The translations under genes were made by a program, and so were the position numbers. Source: Leptolyngbya sp. PCC 7375 (lineage in GTDB: Bacteria; Cyanobacteriota; Cyanobacteriia; Phormidesmidales; Phormidesmidaceae). From it: a stretch of 64,000 bases of DNA. The notes under the pieces are model-generated. The model had not been told where the DNA came from, searched no databases, and saw only the letters and a list, made by a program, of their open reading frames with translations. Below, piece by piece: positions 25,745 to 34,992 of the stretch (within the stretch, counting starts at the first letter, position 1; the number at the start of each line of letters is the position of its first letter). The DNA is taken from NCBI RefSeq assembly GCF_000316115.1, contig NZ_JH993797.1, positions 2,032,486 through 2,096,485 on the forward strand, written 5' to 3'.

Positions 25745-26929
25745 TTAGCGATCTACTGAGCCCATAATCACGTCAATACTTCCTAAAATTGCCATAATGT
25801 CGGCCAGCTTCACACCCCGCAATAGATGAGGCAAGATCTGAAGGTTATTAAAATCAGGTGCACGAATCTTCCAACGCCACGGGTAGATGCTGTCATCGCC
25901 AACAATAAAGACTCCGAGTTCTCCCTTCCCACTTTCCAAGCGAACATAGTGTTCACCTGCTGGAATCTTAAATGTGGGAGCAATCTTCTTACCAATAAAT
26001 TGATAATCAAAGCTGTTCCATTCAGACTTAGGCCCCTCTGCCATACGTTTGGCCTCAAGGTTCTCGTAGGGACCACCAGGCAGCGCTTTCAAGGCCTGAC
26101 GGATAATTTTGATGGATTCCCGCATCTCACGTACGCGGATAATATAACGGGCAAAACAGTCTCCAGCAGTTTCCCACTGTACTTCCCAGTCAAAGTCGTC
26201 GTAGCATTCATAATGATCAACTTTGCGCAGGTCCCACTTAACGCCAGAACCTCTCAGCATAGGACCTGAAAGTCCCCAGTTCAAGGCATCCTCACGGGTA
26301 ATGGTTCCAATACCCTCAACGCGACGACGGAAAATTGGGTTGTTGGTAATCAGCTTTTCGTACTCATCAACCTTGGGTAAAAAGTAATCACAGAAGTCTT
26401 CACACTTATCGACCCAACCGTAGGGTAAATCTGCTGCTACACCACCGATGCGAAAATAGTTGTTATTAATCAACCTTGCCCCTGTAGCCGCTTCCCACAG
26501 GTCATAAATCATTTCCCGCTCACGGAAAATATAGAAAAAGGGGGTTTGAGCCCCAACGTCAGCCAAAAATGGCCCCAACCAGAGCAGGTGATTCGCAATG
26601 CGGTTTAACTCCAGCATAATCACCCGTATATAGCTGGCCCGCTTAGGCACTTCAATATCAGCCAACTTTTCAGGAGCGTTGACAGTAATTGCCTCATTAA
26701 ACATGCCAGCCGCGTAGTCCCAACGGCTAACATAGGGTACAAACATAACGTTTGTACGGCTCTCGGCAATTTTCTCCATGCCGCGATGCAAGTAGCCAAT
26801 CACGGGCTCACAATCAATCACATCCTCACCATCGAGGGTAACGATGAGTCGCAACACACCGTGCATTGAGGGATGATGAGGACCCAGGTTGATTACCATG
26901 GGCTCTGTTCTGGTTTCGAGCCGTGTCAT
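25745..26929 (-). CDS. ndhH: NAD(P)H-quinone oxidoreductase subunit H
   Basis: NdhH is the 49-kDa-type subunit in the hydrophilic arm of cyanobacterial NDH-1, which takes electrons from ferredoxin for respiration and cyclic electron flow. The 394-residue length is exact for the family, and the hallmark motifs are present: NLGPHHPSMHGVLRL, GYLHRGMEKIAE, PYVSRWDYA, and the C-terminal RAPDFNNLQ and GSIDVIMGSVDR. It is related to nickel-iron hydrogenase large subunits, but the nickel-binding cysteines are absent, as expected. ATG 26929 is the natural start. The gene appears to stand alone, with its own terminator. Confidence 0.97.
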   Translation of the reverse strand: MTRLETRTEPMVINLGPHHPSMHGVLRLIVTLDGEDVIDCEPVIGYLHRGMEKIAESRTNVMFVPYVSRWDYAAGMFNEAITVNAPEKLADIEVPKRASYIRVIMLELNRIANHLLWLGPFLADVGAQTPFFYIFREREMIYDLWEAATGARLINNNYFRIGGVAADLPYGWVDKCEDFCDYFLPKVDEYEKLITNNPIFRRRVEGIGTITREDALNWGLSGPMLRGSGVKWDLRKVDHYECYDDFDWEVQWETAGDCFARYIIRVREMRESIKIIRQALKALPGGPYENLEAKRMAEGPKSEWNSFDYQFIGKKIAPTFKIPAGEHYVRLESGKGELGVFIVGDDSIYPWRWKIRAPDFNNLQILPHLLRGVKLADIMAILGSIDVIMGSVDR

Positions 26930-27129
26930 AGAAACTACGCCGTATTATTCTCTGATTTACTTTAGCAAGATTCTTCGCTGAAAGTTTGAATAAAAGCGCA
27001 ATAGCTCAATTAAGTAGACCTGATTTTTGCCTAATTTTTCTGCGCTAGCAAGATATAGCGATTAATTCACCCCATTTGCCAAGCCCATCACTGCGGTATG
27101 ATGCAGTCCCAATTGCAACGAGACGCTCC

Positions 27130-28023
27130 GTGAATACTGTCAGTAATGATGACCCGTTAAATTCAGCTACGCCCTTTGACCATCAACCTGTCCTTGCAGA
27201 GGAAGTCTTGAAAGGGTTAGCCCCTCAACCCCATGGTTATTATTTGGACGCCACAGTAGGTGGTGGTGGCCATAGTCGTTTGATTTTAGAAACTGATCCT
27301 ACGGTTCATTTGATGGCTCTGGATCAAGATCCTATGGCATTAGAGGCCGCTCAACGGAACCTGGCGGAATTTGGGGACAGGGTTACGTTTTGGCATGGTA
27401 ACTTTGCAGATTTTGAGCCTTCCGACGAAGGTTTTGACGGCGTGCTGGCAGATTTGGGGGTAAGCTCCCCTCAACTAGACCAGCCTGAGCGAGGCTTCAG
27501 CTTTCGCCACGAGGGGACATTGGATATGCGTATGAACCCCAACCAAACCCTGACAGCGGCTGACTTGGTTAATCACAGTTCAGAACGTGAACTGGCAGAC
27601 ATTTTTTATCACTATGGTGAGGAACGCCTCTCCCGCCGGATTGCCCGTCGGATCGTGGAGCTTCGACCGTTTCAAACCACAACCATGCTGGCTGATGCGA
27701 TCTCAGCTAGCGTCCCAGGGAAATATCGTCATGGTCGCATTCATCCTGCCACTCGGGTTTTTCAATCCCTTCGTATTGCCGTTAACCGAGAGTTAGACGT
27801 GCTTGAACAGCTGATCGAAACAGCACCTAACTGGCTCAAAATAGGAGGCAAGCTAGCCATCATTAGCTTTCATAGCCTTGAAGATCGACGGGTCAAACAT
27901 GGCTTACGGAACCATGAACAGCTCAAGGTTTTAACTAAAAAACCGATTACTGCTAGCGAGGCAGAATTGCGGCACAATCCCAGGGCGCGCTCTGCAAAAT
28001 TACGGCTAGCAGAGCGTATTTAG
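27130..28023 (+). CDS. rsmH: 16S rRNA (cytosine(1402)-N4)-methyltransferase RsmH
   Basis: RsmH methylates N4 of C1402 in 16S rRNA with S-adenosylmethionine. The sequence shows the start motif FDHQPVLAEEVL, the SAM-binding ATVGGGGHSRLIL, LDQDPMAL, GVLADLGVSSPQLD, RGFSFRHEGTLDMRM, and the C-terminal IISFHSLEDRRVK. There is no in-frame ATG near the beginning: GTG at 27130 gives about 297 residues, while TTG at 27076 would add eighteen. I prefer GTG for length. The stop codon lies inside a 15-bp-stem hairpin shared with the convergent gene. Confidence 0.95.
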   Translation: MNTVSNDDPLNSATPFDHQPVLAEEVLKGLAPQPHGYYLDATVGGGGHSRLILETDPTVHLMALDQDPMALEAAQRNLAEFGDRVTFWHGNFADFEPSDEGFDGVLADLGVSSPQLDQPERGFSFRHEGTLDMRMNPNQTLTAADLVNHSSERELADIFYHYGEERLSRRIARRIVELRPFQTTTMLADAISASVPGKYRHGRIHPATRVFQSLRIAVNRELDVLEQLIETAPNWLKIGGKLAIISFHSLEDRRVKHGLRNHEQLKVLTKKPITASEAELRHNPRARSAKLRLAERI

Positions 28024-28059
28024 GCATGGGCTCTAAATCTTCAAAGAGCCTATGCCTAA
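28020..28059. terminator. Long hairpin between convergent rsmH and a secreted-protein gene
   Basis: TTAGGCATGGGCTCT (28020-28034) pairs with AGAGCCTATGCCTAA (28045-28059) with a single G-T wobble, leaving a 10-nt loop. The rsmH stop codon is part of the stem. Neither strand has a T tract, so it is either a weak bidirectional terminator or a stabilising 3' hairpin. Confidence 0.5.
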
Positions 28060-28079
28060 GACACAACCCGTTAATAAAT

Positions 28080-28964
28080 CTAGGGCAACAAAGCTTGATA
28101 TGGCGTCACGCCTGTCAGGGTCACTGTATAGTCAAAGCTATTATTTTGACTAGTTTGCCAGCCCACAATCAGACCATCAGCATCCAGAATAGGGCTGGTA
28201 CCTTGGGGACTCACTACAGCAAAATAGACATCCGTGCTAGGAATCATAAAATCTTGAATTGACGCCTGCAAAGCATCAATCTCGCTTTGCACAAGCAAAC
28301 GCCCTCTGTGATCGAATAGGAGTAGATGGGGATCTCCCCCCATATAAGCCCGGGTAACATCTATCTCCAGGGATATGCGATCGCCTAAACGAGCTAGCAG
28401 GTTATATACCTGCGGCCTGCTATTAATGCTGCCACCCACCACACTAAAACCATCAGTCGTATCGACGGGAATCGCAAAATCCACCAGGGCGTCAGGACTG
28501 TTCACCGTTAGTTCAGGCGGAATTAAGTTGTCAGTTGGCTCAAAGTCGCTATCAAACTGAACAATGGGGCGAGGATTGCGAAACGTAGCTAAAGCGCTAT
28601 TCCAATCTAAGGGCTGAGGTTGAGCAGGCTCGGGAGCCGTCAGGGTGAGGTACATCGGCAGGGTGCGATCGCAATTGACTTGCACGATAGGGGTCGTTTC
28701 ACTGATGCGCCATGCCTGTAACTGATGTCTAAAACTCAGCAATTCCTGACGATAACTAGATGACACAGAGGCAGAAGCTATCAACCTACTGGTGATATTA
28801 ATCGCTTGGTCCCACTGCTGAAGACAAATTGCTCGATCTAGCTGCGCTAACCCCTCAACCAAATCACGATGGGATGACTGGCCATAAGCCCACCCACCCG
28901 ATAAAGCAATCGCCATGGAAAAAACTGCAGAAAGCCCTAAACAAATTGAGGAATGTTTAGCCAT
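28080..28964 (-). CDS. Secreted protein with pre-peptidase C-terminal-like domain, about 294 aa
   Basis: ATG 28964 opens a signal peptide (MAKHSSICLG to WAYGQ). Longer starts at up to 29030 would add 22 residues with no signal-like character. After a helical region of about 80 residues, the C-terminal half (from about FAIPVDTTDG) reads as a PPC-type beta sandwich: GDRISLEIDVTR, DPHLLLFDHRGRLL, and a final FDYTVTLTG. Such domains are found in secreted cyanobacterial proteins, often with kinases or proteases. No catalytic motif is visible and the role is unknown. Confidence 0.75.
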   Translation of the reverse strand: MAKHSSICLGLSAVFSMAIALSGGWAYGQSSHRDLVEGLAQLDRAICLQQWDQAINITSRLIASASVSSSYRQELLSFRHQLQAWRISETTPIVQVNCDRTLPMYLTLTAPEPAQPQPLDWNSALATFRNPRPIVQFDSDFEPTDNLIPPELTVNSPDALVDFAIPVDTTDGFSVVGGSINSRPQVYNLLARLGDRISLEIDVTRAYMGGDPHLLLFDHRGRLLVQSEIDALQASIQDFMIPSTDVYFAVVSPQGTSPILDADGLIVGWQTSQNNSFDYTVTLTGVTPYQALLP

Positions 28965-29160
28965 AGTTCTCAACGACCAGCAGAAATCTCTAGGTAGACC
29001 ATAGTCTAAAGCTAACCGAACGTCCATCACCTATATATACGCGAAATGCATTAATTTTGATGGGAATGGGCACAGTCTCCCTAGGATTTCCCTGGGCACA
29101 CTAAGATTGACTGGTAAATATTGGTGAATTGGTGATTATCTTCCCAAGGTTGGCCCTAAT

Positions 29161-30828
29161 ATGCCCCGAGAATCAGATATCCCACAGGATAGTATGAGTT
29201 CCACCACTCATGAACAGCTCAAGTTACTTGTTGTCGACGATGAACTCGACAACTTAGAGCTGCTGCACCGCACCTTTAGGCGTAGCTATCGTGTCTATCG
29301 GGCCAGTAGTGGTCAAGACGCCCTGGAGTGCCTTAAACAGTACGGTGAAATGGCGATCATTATTTCCGACCAGCGCATGCCCAAAATGAATGGTACGGAA
29401 TTTTTGAGCCTCACCACCGATCAATATCCCGACACCATTCGTATTGTCCTCACAGGCTACACCGATGTTGAAGACTTAGTGGATGCAATTAACTCGGGTA
29501 AAGTTTTCAAATACATTACCAAACCGTGGAAACCTAACGAGTTACGTCAAGTTATTGACCAAGCCGCCAACACATATCGCATTGTCAAGCAACGCACTCG
29601 CGCCCTATCTCAGTCCCTCAAAAAAGAATCGCTATATAACTCAATTACCACAACGATTCGGAGTTCTCTGGACTATGCCAGTACCCTCCAAACAGTGGCA
29701 GAGGCCCTAGGGAAAGCCTTTGAGGCCGATTATGCCGTTTTATATCCCGTGGATTCAGTCGAAGTCGGAGAAGTTCCCAAACCGGTCACCTATGCTAAAT
29801 CAGAAAAAACCATAGCTGACTTGGCAGAAGTAGGTGCCCCCTGCCAGGAACTCGTGTTAGACAAGTTCCCCCATGGAGATACCTCCCTAACTCGTTTGGC
29901 GGCAAGGTTTACCTATCGAGATCAGCCCTTAGCGTCGATTGCCCTGTACCAAATCGCAGGCACATGGGACAGTACGACCGTCAGCCTATTTACCAGCATC
30001 ACTGAGCAAGTAGTGATGGCTATATCCCAGGCGAAACTTCACCATCATATCCAGCGACAAACTGAACAGATGCGTACGGAGCTGGAGGTGGCACGGCAAA
30101 TTCAGCATAAATTGCTCCACCAAGTTTGGCCCGATATCCCTGGTCTTAAAATTCAAGCAAAATGTCAGGCGGCACGAGCCGTTGGGGGTGATTTCTACGA
30201 AGTTTTTATCCATCCCCAAGGCGATATCTGGCTAGCCGTCGGAGATGTCTCTGGCAAGGGAGTTCCTGCTGCTCTGTTTATGGCTAGTGCTATCTCCTTG
30301 CTGCGTCGAGAACTATCGGCCAGCCAACCACCGGGGCCTGAAACCGTCATGGCAAACCTGAATCAGGCCCTCAACGCTGATCTGGTCAATAACGAACACA
30401 TGATTACCATGGTGTTGGTGCGATACACCCCCACCAGTAAGGAGCTAGTCTATGCCAACGCAGGCCACGTTTATCCAGTGGTGTGGTCCCAAAAACTCTT
30501 AATGCAAGGCACTGCGCCACCACCGGAACCTACTTATTTAAGGAAAGGTAACGGCGTTCCCCTCGGGATTTTACCTAAATGGCAGACTCAAGCAGGCCGA
30601 CTAGCATTAAAGGATGGGGATGCTCTGCTATTGGCCAGCGATGGCATTACTGAAGCCTTAGTGACCATTGATGGCCAGCACAAGATGCTAGGTCAAGAGG
30701 GTCTGTGGCAGCTACTGCAACAACAGACCACTGGGTTGAATCTTGAGCAATTGCTGGCTCAATTGAATACCACAGCCAACGAACAATATGACGATCAAAC
30801 CATCTTGTCTTTGGAGGTAAGGTTTTAG
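29161..30828 (+). CDS. Response regulator with GAF and PP2C-type (SpoIIE/RsbU-like) phosphatase domain
   Basis: The 555-residue protein begins with a receiver domain (VVDDELDN, phospho-Asp70 in ISDQRMPKMNG, TKPWKPNE), followed by a coiled segment, a GAF-like domain (about 165-295) and a C-terminal PP2C_SIG phosphatase domain with the metal-binding motifs ARAVGGDFYEVF, GDVSGKGVPAALFM, YANAGHVYP and ASDGITEA. Enzymes of this kind remove phosphate from serine on an anti-sigma antagonist when their own receiver is activated. The gene ends 2 bp before an RsbW-like kinase gene, so the two act together in a partner-switching pathway. No STAS-domain antagonist is found here. Confidence 0.9.
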   Translation: MPRESDIPQDSMSSTTHEQLKLLVVDDELDNLELLHRTFRRSYRVYRASSGQDALECLKQYGEMAIIISDQRMPKMNGTEFLSLTTDQYPDTIRIVLTGYTDVEDLVDAINSGKVFKYITKPWKPNELRQVIDQAANTYRIVKQRTRALSQSLKKESLYNSITTTIRSSLDYASTLQTVAEALGKAFEADYAVLYPVDSVEVGEVPKPVTYAKSEKTIADLAEVGAPCQELVLDKFPHGDTSLTRLAARFTYRDQPLASIALYQIAGTWDSTTVSLFTSITEQVVMAISQAKLHHHIQRQTEQMRTELEVARQIQHKLLHQVWPDIPGLKIQAKCQAARAVGGDFYEVFIHPQGDIWLAVGDVSGKGVPAALFMASAISLLRRELSASQPPGPETVMANLNQALNADLVNNEHMITMVLVRYTPTSKELVYANAGHVYPVVWSQKLLMQGTAPPPEPTYLRKGNGVPLGILPKWQTQAGRLALKDGDALLLASDGITEALVTIDGQHKMLGQEGLWQLLQQQTTGLNLEQLLAQLNTTANEQYDDQTILSLEVRF

Positions 30829-30830
30829 CC

Positions 30831-31274
30831 ATGAAAACTGAACTTGCTATCCCCAGTGACTTAAAGTTTTTGGCTGTAGTGGAAGATTGGCTACTCAGTT
30901 CACTCAGAGCCGAAATAGGCAGCGATACCGATTTAGATTGGCAAAAAGTCGAAAGCCGACTGCGACTGGTCATTGTTGAAGTTTATTCGAATATTGTGCG
31001 CCATGCCCATCAAGACCGTCCTGATATTCCCGTTGTTCTACGCCTCGGTGTTGAAGGTTATTTCTTGTCCCTAGAAGTTTGGGATGAAGGCCATGGTTTT
31101 GATATGCGTAACTATCGCACACCTAACCCCAATTCCCCTCAAGAAGGAGGCTATGGCTGGTTGATTCTGCACCAGCTCATGGATCGTGTGGACTATCAAC
31201 TCAGGGTAGGAGATGGGCGTAATTGCCTCACCCTAGAAAAAGATTTAGGTGTAACCGTCGAATACTCAAAATAG
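30831..31274 (+). CDS. Anti-sigma regulatory factor, RsbW-like serine kinase
   Basis: This 147-residue GHKL ATPase has an N box (VEVYSNIVRHAH), a G1 box (WDEGHGFD) and a C-terminal GGYGWLILHQLMD, all typical of RsbW/SpoIIAB. It should phosphorylate a STAS-domain antagonist and bind a sigma factor or another target. GGAGGT lies in the last codons of the preceding phosphatase gene about 13 nt before ATG 30831, and the genes are only 2 bp apart, so they are translationally coupled. The missing antagonist is presumably encoded elsewhere. Confidence 0.88.
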   Translation: MKTELAIPSDLKFLAVVEDWLLSSLRAEIGSDTDLDWQKVESRLRLVIVEVYSNIVRHAHQDRPDIPVVLRLGVEGYFLSLEVWDEGHGFDMRNYRTPNPNSPQEGGYGWLILHQLMDRVDYQLRVGDGRNCLTLEKDLGVTVEYSK

Positions 31275-31287
31275 GTTCACCCCAAGG

Positions 31288-33675
31288 TCACTGCTTACAA
31301 AACCAAAGAAAGCATTGGTCAGAAGAAAGTTGTGCACCCGTTAAATTCATTAATAAACCACTATCCGTTTGGTTCTCTAACAAACTGCGAAGAGCAACTC
31401 CCCTAGGACTATGTTTGATGTCATTGGATGTGACCAGACCACAGATGCCTTGAGGAGCCAAAAGCTGATAGCATCGCTCAATGAAAAGCCAGTGTCGACG
31501 CAATTGAGTCCGCTGCCGCTGCCCCTTAAGCAAAGGGCTTTGGTGATCATATTGGGGGGAACGATAAAAATAATCGGTTAGTAACGAATATTGGCTTTGG
31601 TACAACAACCAGGCATTCGCAATCTCAGCATCGGTATTGAGCAGCGAACGCTTAGCTGTTTTAAACGTATGAACATCAATATTTTTTCGTTTAGCCAAGT
31701 CACAAAAGCGTTGAAAAAATTCTTGGGTAGTGGGTCGAAACGAGCCTTGGGGAGGCCTAGATAAAATCACGTTAAACCCATGGGACTGTTCCAGCACATG
31801 GCTAAAGTGATATCCCCAGTGGAAAGGGCGTAGGACTGTCATATCCTCAATACGCAGCAACCGCCGCCGTGGAGCTTCAAGTAATTGAGATTCTCTAAAT
31901 TGAATACCCAGGGTTTGACTAAATTCAGTGAGCAACAGCTCGTTAAGCTTGGTCTGGGCTCTAACATCAAGGCGACTAATCTGATCTCGAAAAAATTCTA
32001 GTCGAGCATAATGGGGGATACCCTGACTTAATTCCTCCAACACATAGGACTGAGACCGATAATGCTCAAGAGCAATGTTTTTCTCTGAGAGAATCGTGCG
32101 ATAGCTTTCAGCCGCTAAAGGCTGCAACAAATTGCCCTGAAGCAGAGTTTCTGAAGCTCTTAATCGATCAAATCCAGCCTCATCTACCCGAATGAATCCT
32201 ACTAAGCTATCCCCCGTAACAAGATTGAAATCGAGACTGGGTAAGGGTTCAATATCTTGCGGTTGCCGCGCCATGGTCACCAACCCCAGTAGCAACTGAA
32301 GACGGGCGATATCAATCACTGCTGGATTCAGGTCCACACCATAAAGACCATACCTAAAGACGCGGCGATAGATGGTCTGTAGCAAGGAAGGGTGTTCTGT
32401 GTGTACTCCTTTAACCCAAATATCAAGCTGACTGTCAGCTTGATGGGCCAATTGCCCAATTAGTGCACTGTAAATGTCAACGAGCCGATACTGTAATGCC
32501 AGCAGCAAAGTACCAGCACCACAGGCTGGATCTAGAACGGAAAACTGCGGCAAAATGTCCTGCACTAGCTGGCGTAGATGCCTAGGATGTCCGCGAAATA
32601 GAATGTCCCAGAAATCGGGGACGGCTTGCCCTTGATCAACCTCAAGATGACAGAGCATAAACTTATTAAGAATTAGCTCACAACACACACCGAGAGCATC
32701 CGTCACATCCTCCGACTGATCAGTCTGCCCCTCTATCAGTACTTGTTCAAACGCCAGACCAATGGTAATGATTTGAGAGCAATGAGTCAGCTGTTGCCAT
32801 AAGGGGGACTCAAACCACACTAAGATTGACTCGAACAGCGCATCAGCTATGTCCAACTCGTCATATTGCTGCTCAAGAGGATGGGTGTAAAAAACGTCTC
32901 CTAAGTAAGGAATCTGACCGGCCCAACTAATCCGTCGAGGACGCTCAAGAGGAGGCAGAGATAACCCTTGAGTAAACAGGGGTTGAAGCACCTGCCGAAA
33001 AAAGATATTTCGCTGCTGTTGCTGACTACGCCCCAGTTGATTATGCAGATACCAAATATCTTGATTTAGAAATCCACGCCGCTGAAGTATGTGGATAATA
33101 ATCAAACGTTGCAATAATATAGCCGCATACCAACGTCGATCATGGCTGTTAGGGATCCCAATAATCCCGTCACTCAGATGATTTAATTGTTGTCGCAACT
33201 GCTCAGTAAACTCAGCACAGTTGACAGACTGTGACTGTAAATCGAGGGAACCTGAGTCAGGGCTATAATCGGCCAAATAATTTAATCGAGCTTCCCATGC
33301 GGCTAAGGGCTGCCGAGGGATAAAGACCATTGATTGAGAACTTTTAGAGGCGCTTTGCCAGTACCAAAGACTCCGACATCGCTGACGATCAATAAAGACA
33401 ATTAGAGGCTGCGGATATTTTTTATGGATGGACTGATAGAGTTTTGTCTTTAGCTTTGCAGTCAGAACTTCGGGGTTATTGAGCTTGATTTCCCAAACTC
33501 GGGCATCACCTCGCTGAGCGATGCAGTGGGCACGATAAGGGTGATTGAACGCTCTGATTGCGATCGCACGTCCATTAACCGGAGCGGCCCACCCTAGCAC
33601 ATCCGTAAACAACATAACCAGGTCTAGAGACTGCAAGCATGTCTCTGCCTGCTGCATGTCGAAGCTCATGAGCAC
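31288..33675 (-). CDS. Eco57I/PglX-like DNA methyltransferase protein with degenerate catalytic motif
   Basis: The protein has a long N-terminal domain (about 1-340) of the kind found in type IIG restriction-modification enzymes, then an N6-adenine methyltransferase core. Motif I is intact (DPACGAG, 382-388), and GVDLNPAV (446-453) is the second SAM-site motif. The catalytic motif IV, normally NPPY or NPPW, reads SRPPQ near residues 639-643: the Asn is replaced by Arg and the aromatic by Gln. The usual target-recognition domain is also short, with the frame ending after QCFLWFCKQ. It may therefore bind SAM and DNA without methylating. There is no adjacent nuclease or antitoxin. ATG 33675 and 33669 are both possible starts. 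Confidence 0.7.
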   Translation of the reverse strand: MLMSFDMQQAETCLQSLDLVMLFTDVLGWAAPVNGRAIAIRAFNHPYRAHCIAQRGDARVWEIKLNNPEVLTAKLKTKLYQSIHKKYPQPLIVFIDRQRCRSLWYWQSASKSSQSMVFIPRQPLAAWEARLNYLADYSPDSGSLDLQSQSVNCAEFTEQLRQQLNHLSDGIIGIPNSHDRRWYAAILLQRLIIIHILQRRGFLNQDIWYLHNQLGRSQQQQRNIFFRQVLQPLFTQGLSLPPLERPRRISWAGQIPYLGDVFYTHPLEQQYDELDIADALFESILVWFESPLWQQLTHCSQIITIGLAFEQVLIEGQTDQSEDVTDALGVCCELILNKFMLCHLEVDQGQAVPDFWDILFRGHPRHLRQLVQDILPQFSVLDPACGAGTLLLALQYRLVDIYSALIGQLAHQADSQLDIWVKGVHTEHPSLLQTIYRRVFRYGLYGVDLNPAVIDIARLQLLLGLVTMARQPQDIEPLPSLDFNLVTGDSLVGFIRVDEAGFDRLRASETLLQGNLLQPLAAESYRTILSEKNIALEHYRSQSYVLEELSQGIPHYARLEFFRDQISRLDVRAQTKLNELLLTEFSQTLGIQFRESQLLEAPRRRLLRIEDMTVLRPFHWGYHFSHVLEQSHGFNVILSRPPQGSFRPTTQEFFQRFCDLAKRKNIDVHTFKTAKRSLLNTDAEIANAWLLYQSQYSLLTDYFYRSPQYDHQSPLLKGQRQRTQLRRHWLFIERCYQLLAPQGICGLVTSNDIKHSPRGVALRSLLENQTDSGLLMNLTGAQLSSDQCFLWFCKQ

Positions 33676-33721
33676 CCGTCGAAGTAATCAACAATCACCA
33701 CTAGGGTCTAGTAAATGCCCT

Positions 33722-34171
33722 TCAGCCAGCCTTAGCATCCTGTTCAGCTTTTTGGCGAAATCGCTCCAGGTCAGCCTGTAGCGTAGAGTCGACAATTTGT
33801 CGCAACCAACCATTTTCCATAAAACGGGCCAATACACTTGGCACCGAATAGGAAAGGGTCATCTTAACTGTGCTATTACCAGCATGATGGCCATAAAACC
33901 GGATTGCACCACGATTGGGCAACCCATCTACCGATTCCCACTGCAAAATCTGATGGGGAACCACTTTAACTGTACGAGACATCCAAGTAAATTCCCAAAC
34001 GCCCGAAGCTAGCTTCCAACGAGATAGTTCGGGCTGATCGTCTAAAAGTTCTACCGAATCAATCCACTTCATCCACTGGGGCATCTGCTCTAGATCTGAC
34101 CAGAGAGCCCACACTAATTCAATGGGGGCCTCCACATCAACGTACACGCTATGTTCAAGCCAATTTGCCAT
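33722..34171 (-). CDS. SRPBCC (START/polyketide-cyclase-like) family protein
   Basis: The 149-residue protein has the SRPBCC pattern: an initial strand with DVEAPIELVWALWSDLEQMPQWMKWIDSV, a middle W.LASGVWEF, and a C-terminal helix LRQIVDSTLQADLERFRQ. The fold makes a hydrophobic cavity for lipids or pigments. Such genes are common in cyanobacteria, but the ligand is not known. It is 44 bp from the fabI stop on the same strand, so a lipid-related role and shared transcription are possible. Confidence 0.8.
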   Translation of the reverse strand: MANWLEHSVYVDVEAPIELVWALWSDLEQMPQWMKWIDSVELLDDQPELSRWKLASGVWEFTWMSRTVKVVPHQILQWESVDGLPNRGAIRFYGHHAGNSTVKMTLSYSVPSVLARFMENGWLRQIVDSTLQADLERFRQKAEQDAKAG

Positions 34172-34215
34172 GGGGGATATGGACTAACACAAAGAACTAA
34201 TGGCTGCAAAGACCA

Positions 34216-34992
34216 CTACATTCCCATGACTTCATAGCCAGAGTCAACGTAAAGGATTTGCCCAGTCACACCTGAGGCTAAATCACTACATAGGAACGTT
34301 GCGGCATTTCCTACTTCCGACTGAGTAACTGTACGGCGTAGGGGAGCAACTTCCTCTACATGGTGAATCATATCTAGAATTCCGCCCACCGCTGACGATG
34401 CCAGGGTACGGATCGGGCCGGCTGAAATCCCATTTACTCGAATATTGTTAGACCCGAGTTCTGCCGCTAGGTAACGAACATTCATTTCCAGAGCCGCCTT
34501 GGCAATACCCATTACATTGTAGTTAGGCACTACCCGCACACCCCCCAGATACGTCAGGGTAAGGATGCTGCCGCCCTCAATCATTAAAGTCTTTGCCTGC
34601 TGAGCAAGCTTCACCAGAGAGTAAGCGCTGATATCCAGAGCAGTCTGAAACCCCTGACGGGAAATATCGCTAAAATCTCCCGCTAAATCATCACGATTTG
34701 CGAATGCCAAACAGTGAACCAGAATGTCCAACTTGCCCCAATCGGTCTTCACGGTATCAAACGTAGCCTGGACCTGCTCATCATCCTGGACATTACAGGG
34801 CAAAAACAAACTAGGATGCAAAGGCTCGGTTAAATCCCGAACCTTTTTTTCCATGCGCCCCTTGTCATCAGGAAGATAAGTGACACCAATATTCGCACCA
34901 GCCTTACTCAACTGCTGAGCAATTCCCCAGGCAATTGAACGATTATTGGCAATACCAGTTACCAAGGCATTTTTTCCAGTCAGGTCTAACAT
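34216..34992 (-). CDS. fabI: Enoyl-[acyl-carrier-protein] reductase (NADH) FabI
   Basis: FabI carries out the last reduction of each fatty-acid elongation cycle. The 258-residue protein has the cofactor-binding VTGIANNRSIAWGIA, the active-site Tyr148 (LTYLGG), Tyr158 and Lys165 (YNVMGIAK), and the ending SGVTGQILYVDSGYEVMGM. These are all diagnostic of FabI rather than general short-chain dehydrogenases. It is transcribed away from ntcA and may share a promoter region with it. Confidence 0.96.
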   Translation of the reverse strand: MLDLTGKNALVTGIANNRSIAWGIAQQLSKAGANIGVTYLPDDKGRMEKKVRDLTEPLHPSLFLPCNVQDDEQVQATFDTVKTDWGKLDILVHCLAFANRDDLAGDFSDISRQGFQTALDISAYSLVKLAQQAKTLMIEGGSILTLTYLGGVRVVPNYNVMGIAKAALEMNVRYLAAELGSNNIRVNGISAGPIRTLASSAVGGILDMIHHVEEVAPLRRTVTQSEVGNAATFLCSDLASGVTGQILYVDSGYEVMGM

